From: an uncultured Treponema sp.
GTDB lineage: Bacteria > Spirochaetota > Spirochaetia > Treponematales > Treponemataceae
Direction of reading: 5' to 3'
NCBI GenBank assembly: GCA_937894335.1
Contig: CALCRU010000035.1
Location: 1 to 39,477 of the forward strand
DNA: 39,477 nt
The position numbers were made by a program, and so were the translations under genes. The first letter of the stretch is position 1, and the number at the start of each line of letters is the position of its first letter. Below are positions 1-7,855 of the stretch, in pieces. The notes beneath the pieces are model-generated. The model had not been told where the DNA came from. It saw nothing but the letters and a program-made list of their open reading frames with translations, and ran no database searches.

Positions 1-55
1 GCAGACTGTAAATCTGTTGGCTCGTCCTTCGTAGGTCCGAATCCTTCACTCCCCA
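1..55 (+). tRNA. tRNA-Tyr (anticodon GTA), 5' part outside window
   Basis: The window opens inside a tRNA. The anticodon arm is visible (stem GCAGA/TCTGT, loop CTGTAAA, anticodon GTA at 8-10), followed by a long variable region (18-30) as expected for class II tRNA-Tyr, a T arm (31-47) and the acceptor 3' strand ACTCCCC plus discriminator A (48-55). Several details are off for a healthy tRNA: the T stem GTAGG/CCTTC has a U-U mismatch, the T loop reads TCCGAAT with C instead of the near-invariant U55, and the variable-arm stem GGC/TCC does not close. It could be a drifting or pseudo-tRNA, or contain sequence errors. The identity as Tyr is firm; functionality is not. Confidence 0.75.
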
Positions 56-58
56 AGC

Positions 59-86
59 AGAGGTTGTCGTAAGACAGCCTCTTTTT
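59..86 (+). terminator. Rho-independent terminator after tRNA-Tyr
   Basis: A 10-bp stem AGAGGTTGTC / GACAGCCTCT with one G-U pair closes a GTAA loop (69-72) and runs directly into a T tract (82-86). It separates the tRNA from the operon promoter at 131-159. Confidence 0.85.
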
Positions 87-130
87 TATTTGTTTCCTTT
101 TGCAAGTCTTACAATTTCCCCGAAAATCAA

Positions 131-159
131 TTGAAAGTCTTTTCCTTTTATGCTATACT
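131..159 (+). promoter_or_regulatory. Sigma-70 promoter of the MBL-mltG-dnaG-rpoD operon
   Basis: TTGAAA (131-136), a 17-nt spacer, then TATACT (154-159) match the sigma-70 consensus at 10 of 12 positions. Transcription would start near 166, about 17 nt before the GTG start at 183, with a G-rich Shine-Dalgarno (AGGGGG) in between. No other strong promoter was seen before rpoD ends, so dnaG and rpoD are probably served from here. Confidence 0.7.
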
Positions 160-182
160 TTCGTGACTAAAAGGGGGATTTT

Positions 183-1127
183 GTGCGTATCAATTTCTGG
201 GGAGTGAGAGGTTCAGTTCCAAGTCCGTTGACTCCGCAACAGGTGCAGGCAAAAATTTCTGCTGCTGTTTCTCGCATGACGCCTAACGACGCAAAAGATT
301 CTGAATCAAAGCAGCGCTTCCTTGCTTCCCTTCCTGAATGGCTTTACGGAACTGTGGGTGGCAATACAGCATGCGTAGAAGTACGCTCCAAAGATGATGC
401 CCGCTTTATCCTTGATTTGGGTACGGGAGTTCGTGCCATGTCTAAGGCAAGCCAGCCTCCTGCTTCCATGCACTACAACATCCTTATGTCTCACTTTCAC
501 TGGGATCATCTACAGGGATTTCCTTTCTTTGACCAAACCTACTATCCCAACGCAACATTCGACATATATTCCACATTCCCAGCCGCAGAAAGAATTCTTG
601 CCGCCCAGAGCCAGCTTCCTTATTTTCCTGCAAACGCCTGCTGGGACAATCTTAATGCAAAGTTTACCTTCCATCTTGTTAAACCCGACACCCCCTTTGA
701 AGTTGACGGACTTAAAATAATTATGCACAAGATGAGGCATCCGGGCAACTCCTACTCAATGTCTTTTGAGGAAGACGGCAAGAGATTCATCTATGCAACT
801 GATGTGGAACTTGAGCAGACCGACTTTGATACTGAAATTCCTCGGAATCGCTTTTTCAAAGATGCAGACGCCATGGTAATAGACAGCCAGTACACTGCGG
901 AAGAAGCCATGCAGAAAGTTAACTGGGGGCACAGCTCATTCTGCAATACCGTTGACTTTGCAAACATCTGGAACATAAAGCATCTTTACATGTTCCACCA
1001 TGAGCCCATGTATGACGACAAGAAGGTTCATTCACTTCTGCAGTCCGCCCGTTGGTACGCAGAATACGAAGCCCACTCCATGCTCAAGGTAGACATAGCC
1101 GTGGAAGGCCAGGGGTTTGACCTGTGA
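183..1127 (+). CDS. MBL-fold metallohydrolase
   Basis: A 314-residue protein of the metallo-beta-lactamase fold. It starts with the typical beta strand MRINFWGVRGSVPSP and carries the metal-binding signature H104-F-H106-W-D108-H109, followed by later His ligands (HPGNSYSM region, ATDVE, and the HHEPMYDD motif near the C terminus). This layout resembles the PhnP/RNase Z-like phosphodiesterase branch, so a phosphodiesterase or nuclease-like hydrolase is likely, but the substrate cannot be read from sequence. No signal peptide, so cytoplasmic. The start is GTG with an AGGGGG ribosome site just upstream. The stop overlaps the GTG of mltG by four bases (GTGA), indicating translational coupling. 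Confidence 0.85.
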   Translation: MRINFWGVRGSVPSPLTPQQVQAKISAAVSRMTPNDAKDSESKQRFLASLPEWLYGTVGGNTACVEVRSKDDARFILDLGTGVRAMSKASQPPASMHYNILMSHFHWDHLQGFPFFDQTYYPNATFDIYSTFPAAERILAAQSQLPYFPANACWDNLNAKFTFHLVKPDTPFEVDGLKIIMHKMRHPGNSYSMSFEEDGKRFIYATDVELEQTDFDTEIPRNRFFKDADAMVIDSQYTAEEAMQKVNWGHSSFCNTVDFANIWNIKHLYMFHHEPMYDDKKVHSLLQSARWYAEYEAHSMLKVDIAVEGQGFDL

Positions 1128-2227
1128 CAAAAAAGAAAAGTTCTGTTCCCCTTGTTGTAAAGATACTTCTTTGGCTACTTGCTCTTGTTGCCGTTCTTGT
1201 GGTATGCGCCCTTGCATTTTGGAACCGCACGACTTCTCCTGTACTGTCCTATTCTGATACTCCCAATGCCGAAGAAATTTCCGAGCCTTACAAACTCCGT
1301 GTCCCCGACGACACCACGGTAAGGGCAGTGGCACAGGAACTTGAGCAGAATGGAATTATCAGGTCAGCAAATGCTCTTTATCTTGCGGCCTATGTTGCAG
1401 ACCGCTGGCACATAAACATTTTTAATCGCAAAAGGGAAGGCTTTCTTCTTAAAAGTGGAGTGTATACGGTAACTCCCTCCATGCCTCTTTCTCAGGTGTA
1501 TGGACTGCTCCAGTCAGGCAGTCAGGAATACACTACGGTAAGCATACCAGAAGGTCTTACCATGTCAAAGATTGCGGTAATTCTGGAGTCTTCGGGAATC
1601 TGTTCTGCAGAGGATTTTCTTTCTTCCTGTAAGGATCAGAGTATACTTCTAAAGTACGGCATTCCTGCCGAAAACTGCGAGGGCTACCTCTTTCCCGACA
1701 CATATTTTTTTGCCCCCAAGACTGATTCCGCTGTGGTTGTTCAAAGGCTGATCGACACTTTCTATTCCAGAGTGGAAGAACTTGATCTGCCATCTGAAAC
1801 AAGCGCCCTCCGACTACACGAAATTGTTACCCTTGCTTCAATCGTTGAACGGGAGTATAGGGTTGCATCTGAAGCGCCTCTTATTGCCTCTGTGTTTACA
1901 AATCGCCTAAAGGAAAACATAGGGCTTTATTCCTGCGCCACAATCGAATACATAATAACCGAAATTCAGGGTAAGCCTCATCCCGACCGCATTACCTACG
2001 ATGACCTTGCCATAGACAGTCCCTACAATACCTACAAGTGGGCAGGCCTTACTCCAGGTCCTATTTCAAATCCTGGACTTACTGCGCTTTATGCAGCCGC
2101 CCATCCGGCAGAAACAAACTACTACTACTTCGTGCTAACCGATGCCGATGCAGGAAGCCATACATTTTCCTCAACCTTCGATGCCCACATTGCCGCAGAA
2201 AACACTTCCTATGTAACAAAAAAATAA
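1124..2227 (+). CDS. mltG: Endolytic murein transglycosylase MltG (YceG-like)
   Basis: A 367-residue inner-membrane lytic transglycosylase that cleaves nascent glycan strands and acts as a terminase for peptidoglycan synthesis. One N-terminal membrane helix (about residues 10-30) is followed by a LysM-like region with the sentence VPDDTTVRAVAQELEQNGI, then the YceG catalytic domain with TLASIVEREY, whose glutamate (about E242) matches the family's catalytic Glu. The C-terminal part has the conserved SPYNTYKWAGLTPGPISNPG segment. Length is normal. It is coupled to the upstream hydrolase by a 4-bp overlap and lies in the same operon as dnaG and rpoD, with the elongasome genes further downstream. 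Confidence 0.93.
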   Translation: MTKKKSSVPLVVKILLWLLALVAVLVVCALAFWNRTTSPVLSYSDTPNAEEISEPYKLRVPDDTTVRAVAQELEQNGIIRSANALYLAAYVADRWHINIFNRKREGFLLKSGVYTVTPSMPLSQVYGLLQSGSQEYTTVSIPEGLTMSKIAVILESSGICSAEDFLSSCKDQSILLKYGIPAENCEGYLFPDTYFFAPKTDSAVVVQRLIDTFYSRVEELDLPSETSALRLHEIVTLASIVEREYRVASEAPLIASVFTNRLKENIGLYSCATIEYIITEIQGKPHPDRITYDDLAIDSPYNTYKWAGLTPGPISNPGLTALYAAAHPAETNYYYFVLTDADAGSHTFSSTFDAHIAAENTSYVTKK

Positions 2228-2236
2228 GGGGTGCTA

Positions 2237-4075
2237 ATGGCTGGCTATATTTCGCAGGAGACAATAGACGAAGTAAACTCCAAGACAGACATTGTTCGCA
2301 TTGTAGGCGACTATGTTCCCCTTACCCAAAAAGGAAACGATTGGTGGGGAGTGTGTCCCTTTCATAACGATAAGAATCCCTCGTTTAGCGTATCTCCTGA
2401 AAAAAAATTTTACTACTGCTTTTCCTGTCATGCAGGAGGAAACGCTGTAAACTTCATAATGGAAATGGAAAAACTTTCCTATCCAGAAGCCATAAGCCTT
2501 CTTGCAAAAAGGCAGGGTATAGAAATAAAGTATTCCGATGGAGGCCGTCCCCAACAGAAGGAAGACCCCTCCGCAAAACTAAGAAGCGAGTACACAGAAC
2601 TTTACAACAGGGTTGCCGGTTCATTTCACTACATGCTTACAAGCACCGATGCAGGAGCCTTTGCTCTTGACTACATTACAAGGCGGGGAATTACCAGAGA
2701 GACAATCGAAAAATTTAAACTGGGCTACAGTCCTCAGGACAGGCACTGGCTAAGGAAATTCCTTTCTTCCAAAAACTACAGCGACTCCTTTCTTGACGGT
2801 TCTGGACTTTTTAGCAAACGGTATCCTGACATAGCATTTTTTTCGGACAGGCTCATGTTTCCCATTTTTGACAGGAAGGGGGATGTGGTTGCCATGGGAG
2901 GACGCTTTCTTAGGGGTAACTCTGAAAATTCTCCCAAGTACCTTAACTCTGGCGACCTTCCTCAGTACAAGAAGGGCAGCACCCTGTACGCCTTTAATTT
3001 TGCCAGACAGTCAATCCGTGACTCTAGAAGGGTGATTTTTTGCGAGGGCTACATGGACTGTATAGCCTACCATCAGTGCGGAATTACTTACGCCGTAGCC
3101 CCTCTAGGAACAGCCCTTACTGACGAACAGATAAAAATGGTAAAGCCTTTTGTTAGGGAAATCCTTCTTTCCTTTGACAGTGACGAAGCCGGACAGAACG
3201 CCACTAGGCGGGCCATTCTTATGTGCCGCAGACAGGACATTCCCGTGCGCATAATACAGTTGACGGGTGCAAAAGATCCTGCAGAAATTATGCTGAATTT
3301 CGGTGCTGAAGTCTTGACAAAAGACGTAGAACTTGCTATCTTAGATAGTGATTTTCTGTTGTCTAAACTGCAAGTATTGTATCCGAAAGACAGTCCTGAA
3401 GGCAAAAAGGCCGCATCCATGGACTTCTTTGAATATATTGACGCCCTGCAGTCGGATGTGCAGAAAAACGCCTGTCTGGAACAATTGTGCCAGGCATTCG
3501 ACATAGACCTGGAGGCTGCCAGAAAAGATTTTACCAACCGGGAACGGCGTGAGCAGGGTGTTCATCGTTCGACTAAAACAGAAAATCGGGTAAGGAAAGG
3601 GCAGCCGGAACTTTCACGGATAAAGTTGACTGCCGAGTTAAGAGCTGTACTTACAGCGGTTACCGATAATCCAAGTTTTTTTCAAAAAATGCGAACGCAA
3701 ATCTCGGTTGATGATCTTGATGACATTCAGGCAAAGAAACTGTTCATCATTATGGAGGAGTGCTCCAGAAGTGGTGCGTTTTCCGTAAGCAATATACTGG
3801 ATCGTTGCGATAACGACGCATTAAAGGCGCTTATATTCCAGTCTTCGCAGGCATACTCAAATGCAGGCGACTCGGAAGCTGTAATTGCGCAGACGGTGGA
3901 AAGCAGCATATTGTACATAAAGAAGACTGTGCTTGAAAGGCGACGGAGCGAATTGCTTAACCGTATAAGAAGGTTGGAACGCAGCGCTCTGCCGGAAGAC
4001 AAGACTCAGCTTATGGAAGCACTCTCGCAGAAGATGGAACTGGACAATCAGATCGCTTTGTTTAAAAGGATGTAA
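2237..4075 (+). CDS. dnaG: DNA primase DnaG
   Basis: Makes RNA primers at the replication fork. The N-terminal zinc-binding domain shows C40-x2-H43 and C61-x2-C64. The TOPRIM domain follows with the acidic motifs EGYMD and SFDSDEAG, and the C-terminal third is the variable helicase-binding region. The frame also contains a GTG at 2231, but the Shine-Dalgarno AAGGGG ends on that codon, while the ATG at 2237 sits 5 nt after it. I therefore start at 2237, giving 612 residues. Only nine bases separate mltG from this start, and rpoD begins one base after the stop: the primase-sigma pairing of the classical macromolecular-synthesis operon, here without rpsU. Confidence 0.96.
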   Translation: MAGYISQETIDEVNSKTDIVRIVGDYVPLTQKGNDWWGVCPFHNDKNPSFSVSPEKKFYYCFSCHAGGNAVNFIMEMEKLSYPEAISLLAKRQGIEIKYSDGGRPQQKEDPSAKLRSEYTELYNRVAGSFHYMLTSTDAGAFALDYITRRGITRETIEKFKLGYSPQDRHWLRKFLSSKNYSDSFLDGSGLFSKRYPDIAFFSDRLMFPIFDRKGDVVAMGGRFLRGNSENSPKYLNSGDLPQYKKGSTLYAFNFARQSIRDSRRVIFCEGYMDCIAYHQCGITYAVAPLGTALTDEQIKMVKPFVREILLSFDSDEAGQNATRRAILMCRRQDIPVRIIQLTGAKDPAEIMLNFGAEVLTKDVELAILDSDFLLSKLQVLYPKDSPEGKKAASMDFFEYIDALQSDVQKNACLEQLCQAFDIDLEAARKDFTNRERREQGVHRSTKTENRVRKGQPELSRIKLTAELRAVLTAVTDNPSFFQKMRTQISVDDLDDIQAKKLFIIMEECSRSGAFSVSNILDRCDNDALKALIFQSSQAYSNAGDSEAVIAQTVESSILYIKKTVLERRRSELLNRIRRLERSALPEDKTQLMEALSQKMELDNQIALFKRM

Positions 4076-4076
4076 A

Positions 4077-6452
4077 ATGGCTCAAAAGGCTGCTAAAAAA
4101 ACAACTGTAAAAACGGTGTCTTCAAAAGCGAAGACTTCAAAAAATGATAATTCAAAAAAAACTATGACAAAGACAAGTACTACAAAAAAGACCGCCCCTA
4201 AGACTGAAAAGTCTAAAAAGGCAGAATCAGCAAAGAAGGCCTCCTCAAAGGAAAAAAAGGCCACTTCTGCAAAGGCAAAGGAAACCAAAACTGTTGCCTC
4301 AAAGGCAAAAACTTCTGCAAAGACTACTTCTACAAAGGCAACTTCTGCAAAGTCGGCTTCCGCAAAGGCAACTTCTGCAAAAGCTTCTTCTGCAAAGACC
4401 ACTCAGTCTACAAAGAAAGCAGCCTCAAAAAGTGCCGCTCCTAAGACTAACGCAACAAAGGCAAAGTCTTCTGCAAATGCCGCACCTAAAGAAGAAAAGC
4501 CCAAGTCTGCAAAGAGCGCGAAGGCTTCATCTTTAGGGGAAGTAAAGAACTCTTCAAAATCTGAGGGAACAAAAAAATCTTCCCCCAAAACAAAGGAACT
4601 TGTTTCGGCTCAGGCTCATGAGGCAGACATGTCAGCAGGCGACATGGACGATGATGAGGACGAAAAACTTGATCCCGCTGTTCAGAAACTGCTTGACTAC
4701 GCTCGCCCTAGACAGGTTGTTACTTGGGACGAAATAACCGAAATACTTACTCAGGACTTTGTAAATTCCAGTCGCATGGAAGAAGTGCTTCAACTCCTTA
4801 CCCAGAACAACATTCAGGTTATGGAAGAGACGGAGCCGCTTCTAGACGACGAGGATGACGAAGAGGGTGCCGATGACGATGAGGAATTGGGAACTTCTGA
4901 AGGTGAAATTTCTGACGAGTCCAGCCTTGATGACGCAGGAAAGCACAGGCTTGTTGCAAACGACAAGGAGTCGGGTGTTGACGATCCAATTCGCCTTTAT
5001 CTGCGCGAAATAGGAAAGGAAAATCTTCTTACAGCGGACCAGGAAGTAATTCTTTCTCGCAAGATGGAAGACGGTCAGAATATCATAAAGGATGTAATAA
5101 AGCATTCTGGCATGATGATTCCTGAATTCTTCGGAGTGGCACAGAAGGCATTTACCCGCATAGACATTCACGAACCCGGTCGCCCTAGAAAGGAAATAAA
5201 TGAGGAAATGGCAGAAAAACGCCGCCTTAAGAGTTGTTACAGCGAATACCTTAAGCCCGTTCTGCCAGAAATGAAGCAGTACATGGCCCTTAAGAAGCAG
5301 CTTAGCGAAAACGACCAGACCATGAACATCTTCCAGAATCCTCAGATTGTTTCCCTAAGGACAAAGATTTACCCCTCTCTTCAGAAAATGGAAATTCAGA
5401 CTGAAGAAATCGAGCGGTTCAGTTCTAAATTCCTTGAGGCAAACGAACGCATAGAAGAGTATCACCTTAAGCAGGAAAAGCGCATGAAGGAACTTCGCAT
5501 TTCTGACCCTGCTGGTTTAAGAAGCATTGGTCGCCGTCTTGCAATCCGCACAGAGGCTGCAAAACTTGAGAAGGACCTTGGACTTACGGCAGACGAAATC
5601 CGTGAGGTGTATACCCAGATTCAGAAGATAGACAGAAAGCTCCGCCGCATAGAGTACGATTTTGAAAACTCTGTCGAAGAAATAATCGACATGACAAAAG
5701 AAATCAAGCGCGGAAAGACCATGATGGAACAGGCAAAGAATCGCCTTATAAACGCAAACCTCCGTCTTGTAGTTTCCATTGCAAAGAAATATACAAACCG
5801 AGGATTGCAGCTCTTTGACCTCATTCAGGAAGGAAACATTGGACTTATAAAGGCTGTTGAAAAATTTGAATACCGCAAGGGCTACAAGTTTTCAACATAT
5901 GCAACTTGGTGGATTCGTCAGGCAATTACCAGAAGCATTTCTGACCAGGCCCGTACAATTCGCGTTCCCGTTCACATGATTGAGCAGATAAACAAGGTGG
6001 TTAGAGAAAGCCGCCAGCTCATGCAGAAGTTGGGAAGGGAGCCTACCGACGAAGAAATTGCCCAGCAGCTTTCATGGCCAGTAAGCAGGGTAAAGCAGGT
6101 TAAGAATGTTGCTCGCGAGCCTATTTCCCTTGAAACGCCTATTGGTGAAGAGGAAGACAGCCAGCTTGGAGACTTCATTGAGGACAAGGAAGTTGAGAAT
6201 CCCGCAAACCAGACGGCATACACTATGCTTAAGGAACATCTTGCGGAAGTTCTTAGCACTTTGCCAGCCCGTGAGCAGGAAGTTCTTAAGATGCGATTCG
6301 GACTTGACGACGGATATTCCCTTACTCTTGAGGAAGTGGGACTTTACTTTAATGTTACCCGCGAACGAATCCGTCAGATAGAGGCAAAGGCTCTTAGAAG
6401 ACTGCGTCACCCCCGCCGTGCGTCAGGATTAAGGGACTACCTTCCCCAGTAA
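4077..6452 (+). CDS. rpoD: Primary sigma factor RpoD with long basic N-terminal tail
   Basis: The housekeeping sigma-70. Residues about 200-260 are region 1.1 (PAVQKLLDYARPRQVVTWDE). Region 1.2 starts near 302 (DDPIRLYLREIGKENLLT), region 2 near 553 (NLRLVVSIAKKYTNRGLQLF, then the -10-recognising YATWWIRQAITRSI), region 3 follows, and region 4 with the -35 helix-turn-helix lies near 728-791 (VTRERIRQIEAKALRRLRHP). At 791 residues it is much longer than a usual RpoD. The excess is mostly an N-terminal stretch of about 185 residues made almost entirely of Lys, Ala, Ser and Thr, with SAKA/TSAKA-type repeats, then a short acidic patch. A second Asp/Glu-rich loop (about 249-271) sits between regions 1.1 and 1.2. 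ATG with AAGGA 6 nt upstream. The tail is in frame and intact, so it is translated as read. Confidence 0.97.
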   Translation: MAQKAAKKTTVKTVSSKAKTSKNDNSKKTMTKTSTTKKTAPKTEKSKKAESAKKASSKEKKATSAKAKETKTVASKAKTSAKTTSTKATSAKSASAKATSAKASSAKTTQSTKKAASKSAAPKTNATKAKSSANAAPKEEKPKSAKSAKASSLGEVKNSSKSEGTKKSSPKTKELVSAQAHEADMSAGDMDDDEDEKLDPAVQKLLDYARPRQVVTWDEITEILTQDFVNSSRMEEVLQLLTQNNIQVMEETEPLLDDEDDEEGADDDEELGTSEGEISDESSLDDAGKHRLVANDKESGVDDPIRLYLREIGKENLLTADQEVILSRKMEDGQNIIKDVIKHSGMMIPEFFGVAQKAFTRIDIHEPGRPRKEINEEMAEKRRLKSCYSEYLKPVLPEMKQYMALKKQLSENDQTMNIFQNPQIVSLRTKIYPSLQKMEIQTEEIERFSSKFLEANERIEEYHLKQEKRMKELRISDPAGLRSIGRRLAIRTEAAKLEKDLGLTADEIREVYTQIQKIDRKLRRIEYDFENSVEEIIDMTKEIKRGKTMMEQAKNRLINANLRLVVSIAKKYTNRGLQLFDLIQEGNIGLIKAVEKFEYRKGYKFSTYATWWIRQAITRSISDQARTIRVPVHMIEQINKVVRESRQLMQKLGREPTDEEIAQQLSWPVSRVKQVKNVAREPISLETPIGEEEDSQLGDFIEDKEVENPANQTAYTMLKEHLAEVLSTLPAREQEVLKMRFGLDDGYSLTLEEVGLYFNVTRERIRQIEAKALRRLRHPRRASGLRDYLPQ

Positions 6453-6475
6453 TTGGGAAGCAGCTTCCTATCTTT

Positions 6476-6505
6476 GTGTCTGTAGGGGTAAAACCCTATA
6501 GACAC
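6476..6505 (+). terminator. Strong hairpin after rpoD, possible terminator
   Basis: A 12-bp stem (GTGTCTGTAGGG / CCCTATAGACAC, one G-U pair) with a GTAAAA loop lies 23 nt after the rpoD stop. There is no T tract behind it, so intrinsic termination is uncertain; it may instead protect the rpoD mRNA 3' end. Its 3' arm overlaps the -35 box of the next promoter. Confidence 0.5.
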
Positions 6506-6528
6506 GATTGCCGAAAATGTTGTATAGT
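6499..6528 (+). promoter_or_regulatory. Sigma-70 promoter for the zinc-ribbon gene (and rnpB)
   Basis: TAGACA (6499-6504), 18-nt spacer, TATAGT (6523-6528). Predicted start near 6535, leaving a leader of about 44 nt before the ATG at 6579. The -35 box lies in the 3' arm of the preceding hairpin. Confidence 0.6.
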
Positions 6529-6531
6529 ATC

Positions 6532-6552
6532 GGGAACTTTTAGTTAGTTCCC
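6532..6552 (+). promoter_or_regulatory. 5' leader hairpin of the zinc-ribbon mRNA
   Basis: GGGAACT / AGTTCCC forms a perfect 7-bp stem with loop TTTAGTT, placed at the predicted transcription start of the next gene. It could be a 5' stabilising stem-loop or a short operator; nothing in the sequence decides between them. Confidence 0.4.
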
Positions 6553-6578
6553 AATCATAAAATTAGAGGTTTGTACTC

Positions 6579-7430
6579 ATGCAGATGACAGAAGTACTTG
6601 AAAAACTCAAGAAATTGCAGGATGTTCTTGCTCAGAAATATGAACTTGAGGGCAAAATTGAAGAACTGCCGAAGTCTCTTGACGGAAGCATAGAAAGTCT
6701 TGAGCGCTTTAAGAAAGATTTCATTCAGATTAACGAAAACTATGAAGAAGAAAAGGCTAAGGTTAATCAGCTTAAGTTTGATCTGGATCAGGCCATAAAA
6801 AACCGCGAGGAAGGCGAAAAGGGAATGGATGCCGCCCAGACTCACCGCGAGTATGAGGTTCTTGAAAAGCAGATTACCGAAGCAGCCGCCCGTGAAGAAG
6901 AACTTAGAAAGCAACTTCAGACAGAAGAGCGCACTCTTGCAGAACTTTCTGGAACCCTTAAGGATACAGAAAGCCTCATTTCTTCTACAGAAAAAGAAGT
7001 CAACCAGTCAAAAGCCAGCCTTGAGGAAGAACTTACAGGCTTTAGGTCAGAAATTGAGTCCCTCAAAAAGAAGGAAGAAAAAATTGCAGACGGCATAGAT
7101 TCTGAAACAGTAATCAAGTTCCAGCGCATCATCCGCCGTAACAGGAAGGGAATTGTTGCCGTAAAGGGTAATGTGTGCGACGGTTGCCACATGATTCTTC
7201 CCGCCCAGTTTGCAAACGAAGTTCATCAGGGCGAAAAGATTTTGTTCTGTCCGTACTGCAGCCGCATTTTGTTTTACGAAGAGAACGCAGTTTCTTACTC
7301 CAACTTTAGCACGGAAGACTACGACAGCTCAGACGAACTGTATGACGAAGACCTTCTTAAGGAAGAGAGTGAATTTGAAGATGGAGAGTCTGGTGCAGAC
7401 AAGTCATCTTCTGATTATGACAACGAATAA
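6579..7430 (+). CDS. Coiled-coil protein with C4 zinc ribbon
   Basis: A 283-residue cytoplasmic protein. Residues 1 to about 175 are predicted to form a long antiparallel coiled coil (heptad-rich, Glu/Lys/Leu). Then comes a zinc ribbon of two CxxC pairs (VCDGCHMILP ... LFCPYCSRIL), and an unusually acidic C-terminal tail rich in Asp, Glu and Ser. The architecture matches the widespread bacterial 'zinc ribbon domain, DUF164/zf-RING_7' family (Chlamydia CT398 type); the biochemical role is not settled, though nucleic-acid or scaffold functions have been suggested for relatives. The ATG has AGAGG 9 nt upstream. The stop lies three bases before the RNase P RNA gene. Confidence 0.85.
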   Translation: MQMTEVLEKLKKLQDVLAQKYELEGKIEELPKSLDGSIESLERFKKDFIQINENYEEEKAKVNQLKFDLDQAIKNREEGEKGMDAAQTHREYEVLEKQITEAAAREEELRKQLQTEERTLAELSGTLKDTESLISSTEKEVNQSKASLEEELTGFRSEIESLKKKEEKIADGIDSETVIKFQRIIRRNRKGIVAVKGNVCDGCHMILPAQFANEVHQGEKILFCPYCSRILFYEENAVSYSNFSTEDYDSSDELYDEDLLKEESEFEDGESGADKSSSDYDNE

Positions 7431-7433
7431 AAG

Positions 7434-7817
7434 CATAAGAGACGGTGACCGTTCGTTGGCGTTTTAATGATAGAATGCTGGCGAGAGGCAAAGTCCGGGC
7501 TCCTACGGAAAAGATGCCGGGTAATAACCGGGCGGTAGGGGAGCGAAAGTTTTCCTGCCGACAGACAGTGCTACAGAAAATAACCGCCGCAAGTCTTTTG
7601 CGGTAAGGGTGAAAAGGCGGGGTAAGAGCCCACCGCGCTTCTGGTAACAGCGGCGGCATAAGCAAACCTCATCTGGAGCAAGACCGCATAGCAGTTCGCT
7701 TTCCGTGCATGTGCTGCGGGTAGGTTGCTGGAAGTACCGGGTAATCGGTGCTGCGGATAGATGGTCACGGGAGTCCGTAAGGGCTCTTTCCAGAACCCGG
7801 CTTATTCGGCTCTTATG
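7434..7817 (+). ncRNA. rnpB: RNase P RNA, bacterial type A
   Basis: The catalytic RNA of tRNA 5' maturation. The conserved blocks appear in order: the 5' P4 strand region AGGCAAAGTCCGGGCTCC, GGGTGAAAAGGCGGGGTAAG with AGAGCCCACCGCG, AAACCTCATCTGGAGCAAGA, GATAGATGGTCACGG, and the 3' P4 strand CAGAACCCGGCTTA. The ends are defined by an 8-bp P1 helix: CATAAGAG (7434-7441) with CTCTTATG (7810-7817). A run of eight T residues begins at 7820, so the P1/3' region probably also serves as the termination signal. The mature 5' end is only 3 nt from the preceding stop codon; no convincing separate promoter is visible in the end of that gene, so processing from a joint transcript is likely. Confidence 0.95.
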
Positions 7818-7855
7818 TATTTTTTTTACTTCACGGTTGTGGGTGGGACAACAGA

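Noticed and set aside
1124..2227. Lipoprotein signal in MltG
   Set aside because: The N-terminal helix contains Cys but no lipobox context of L-x-G/A-C at the right place; it reads as a membrane anchor.
3088..3537. 149-codon open frame on the minus strand inside dnaG
   Set aside because: It lies opposite the TOPRIM region, which explains all of the sequence constraint; Ser-rich antisense artefact.
4082..4402. Antisense open frame rich in Phe, Ala, Glu and Val opposite the rpoD tail
   Set aside because: It is the mirror of the Lys/Ala/Ser repeat codons; there is no ribosome site and no family signature.
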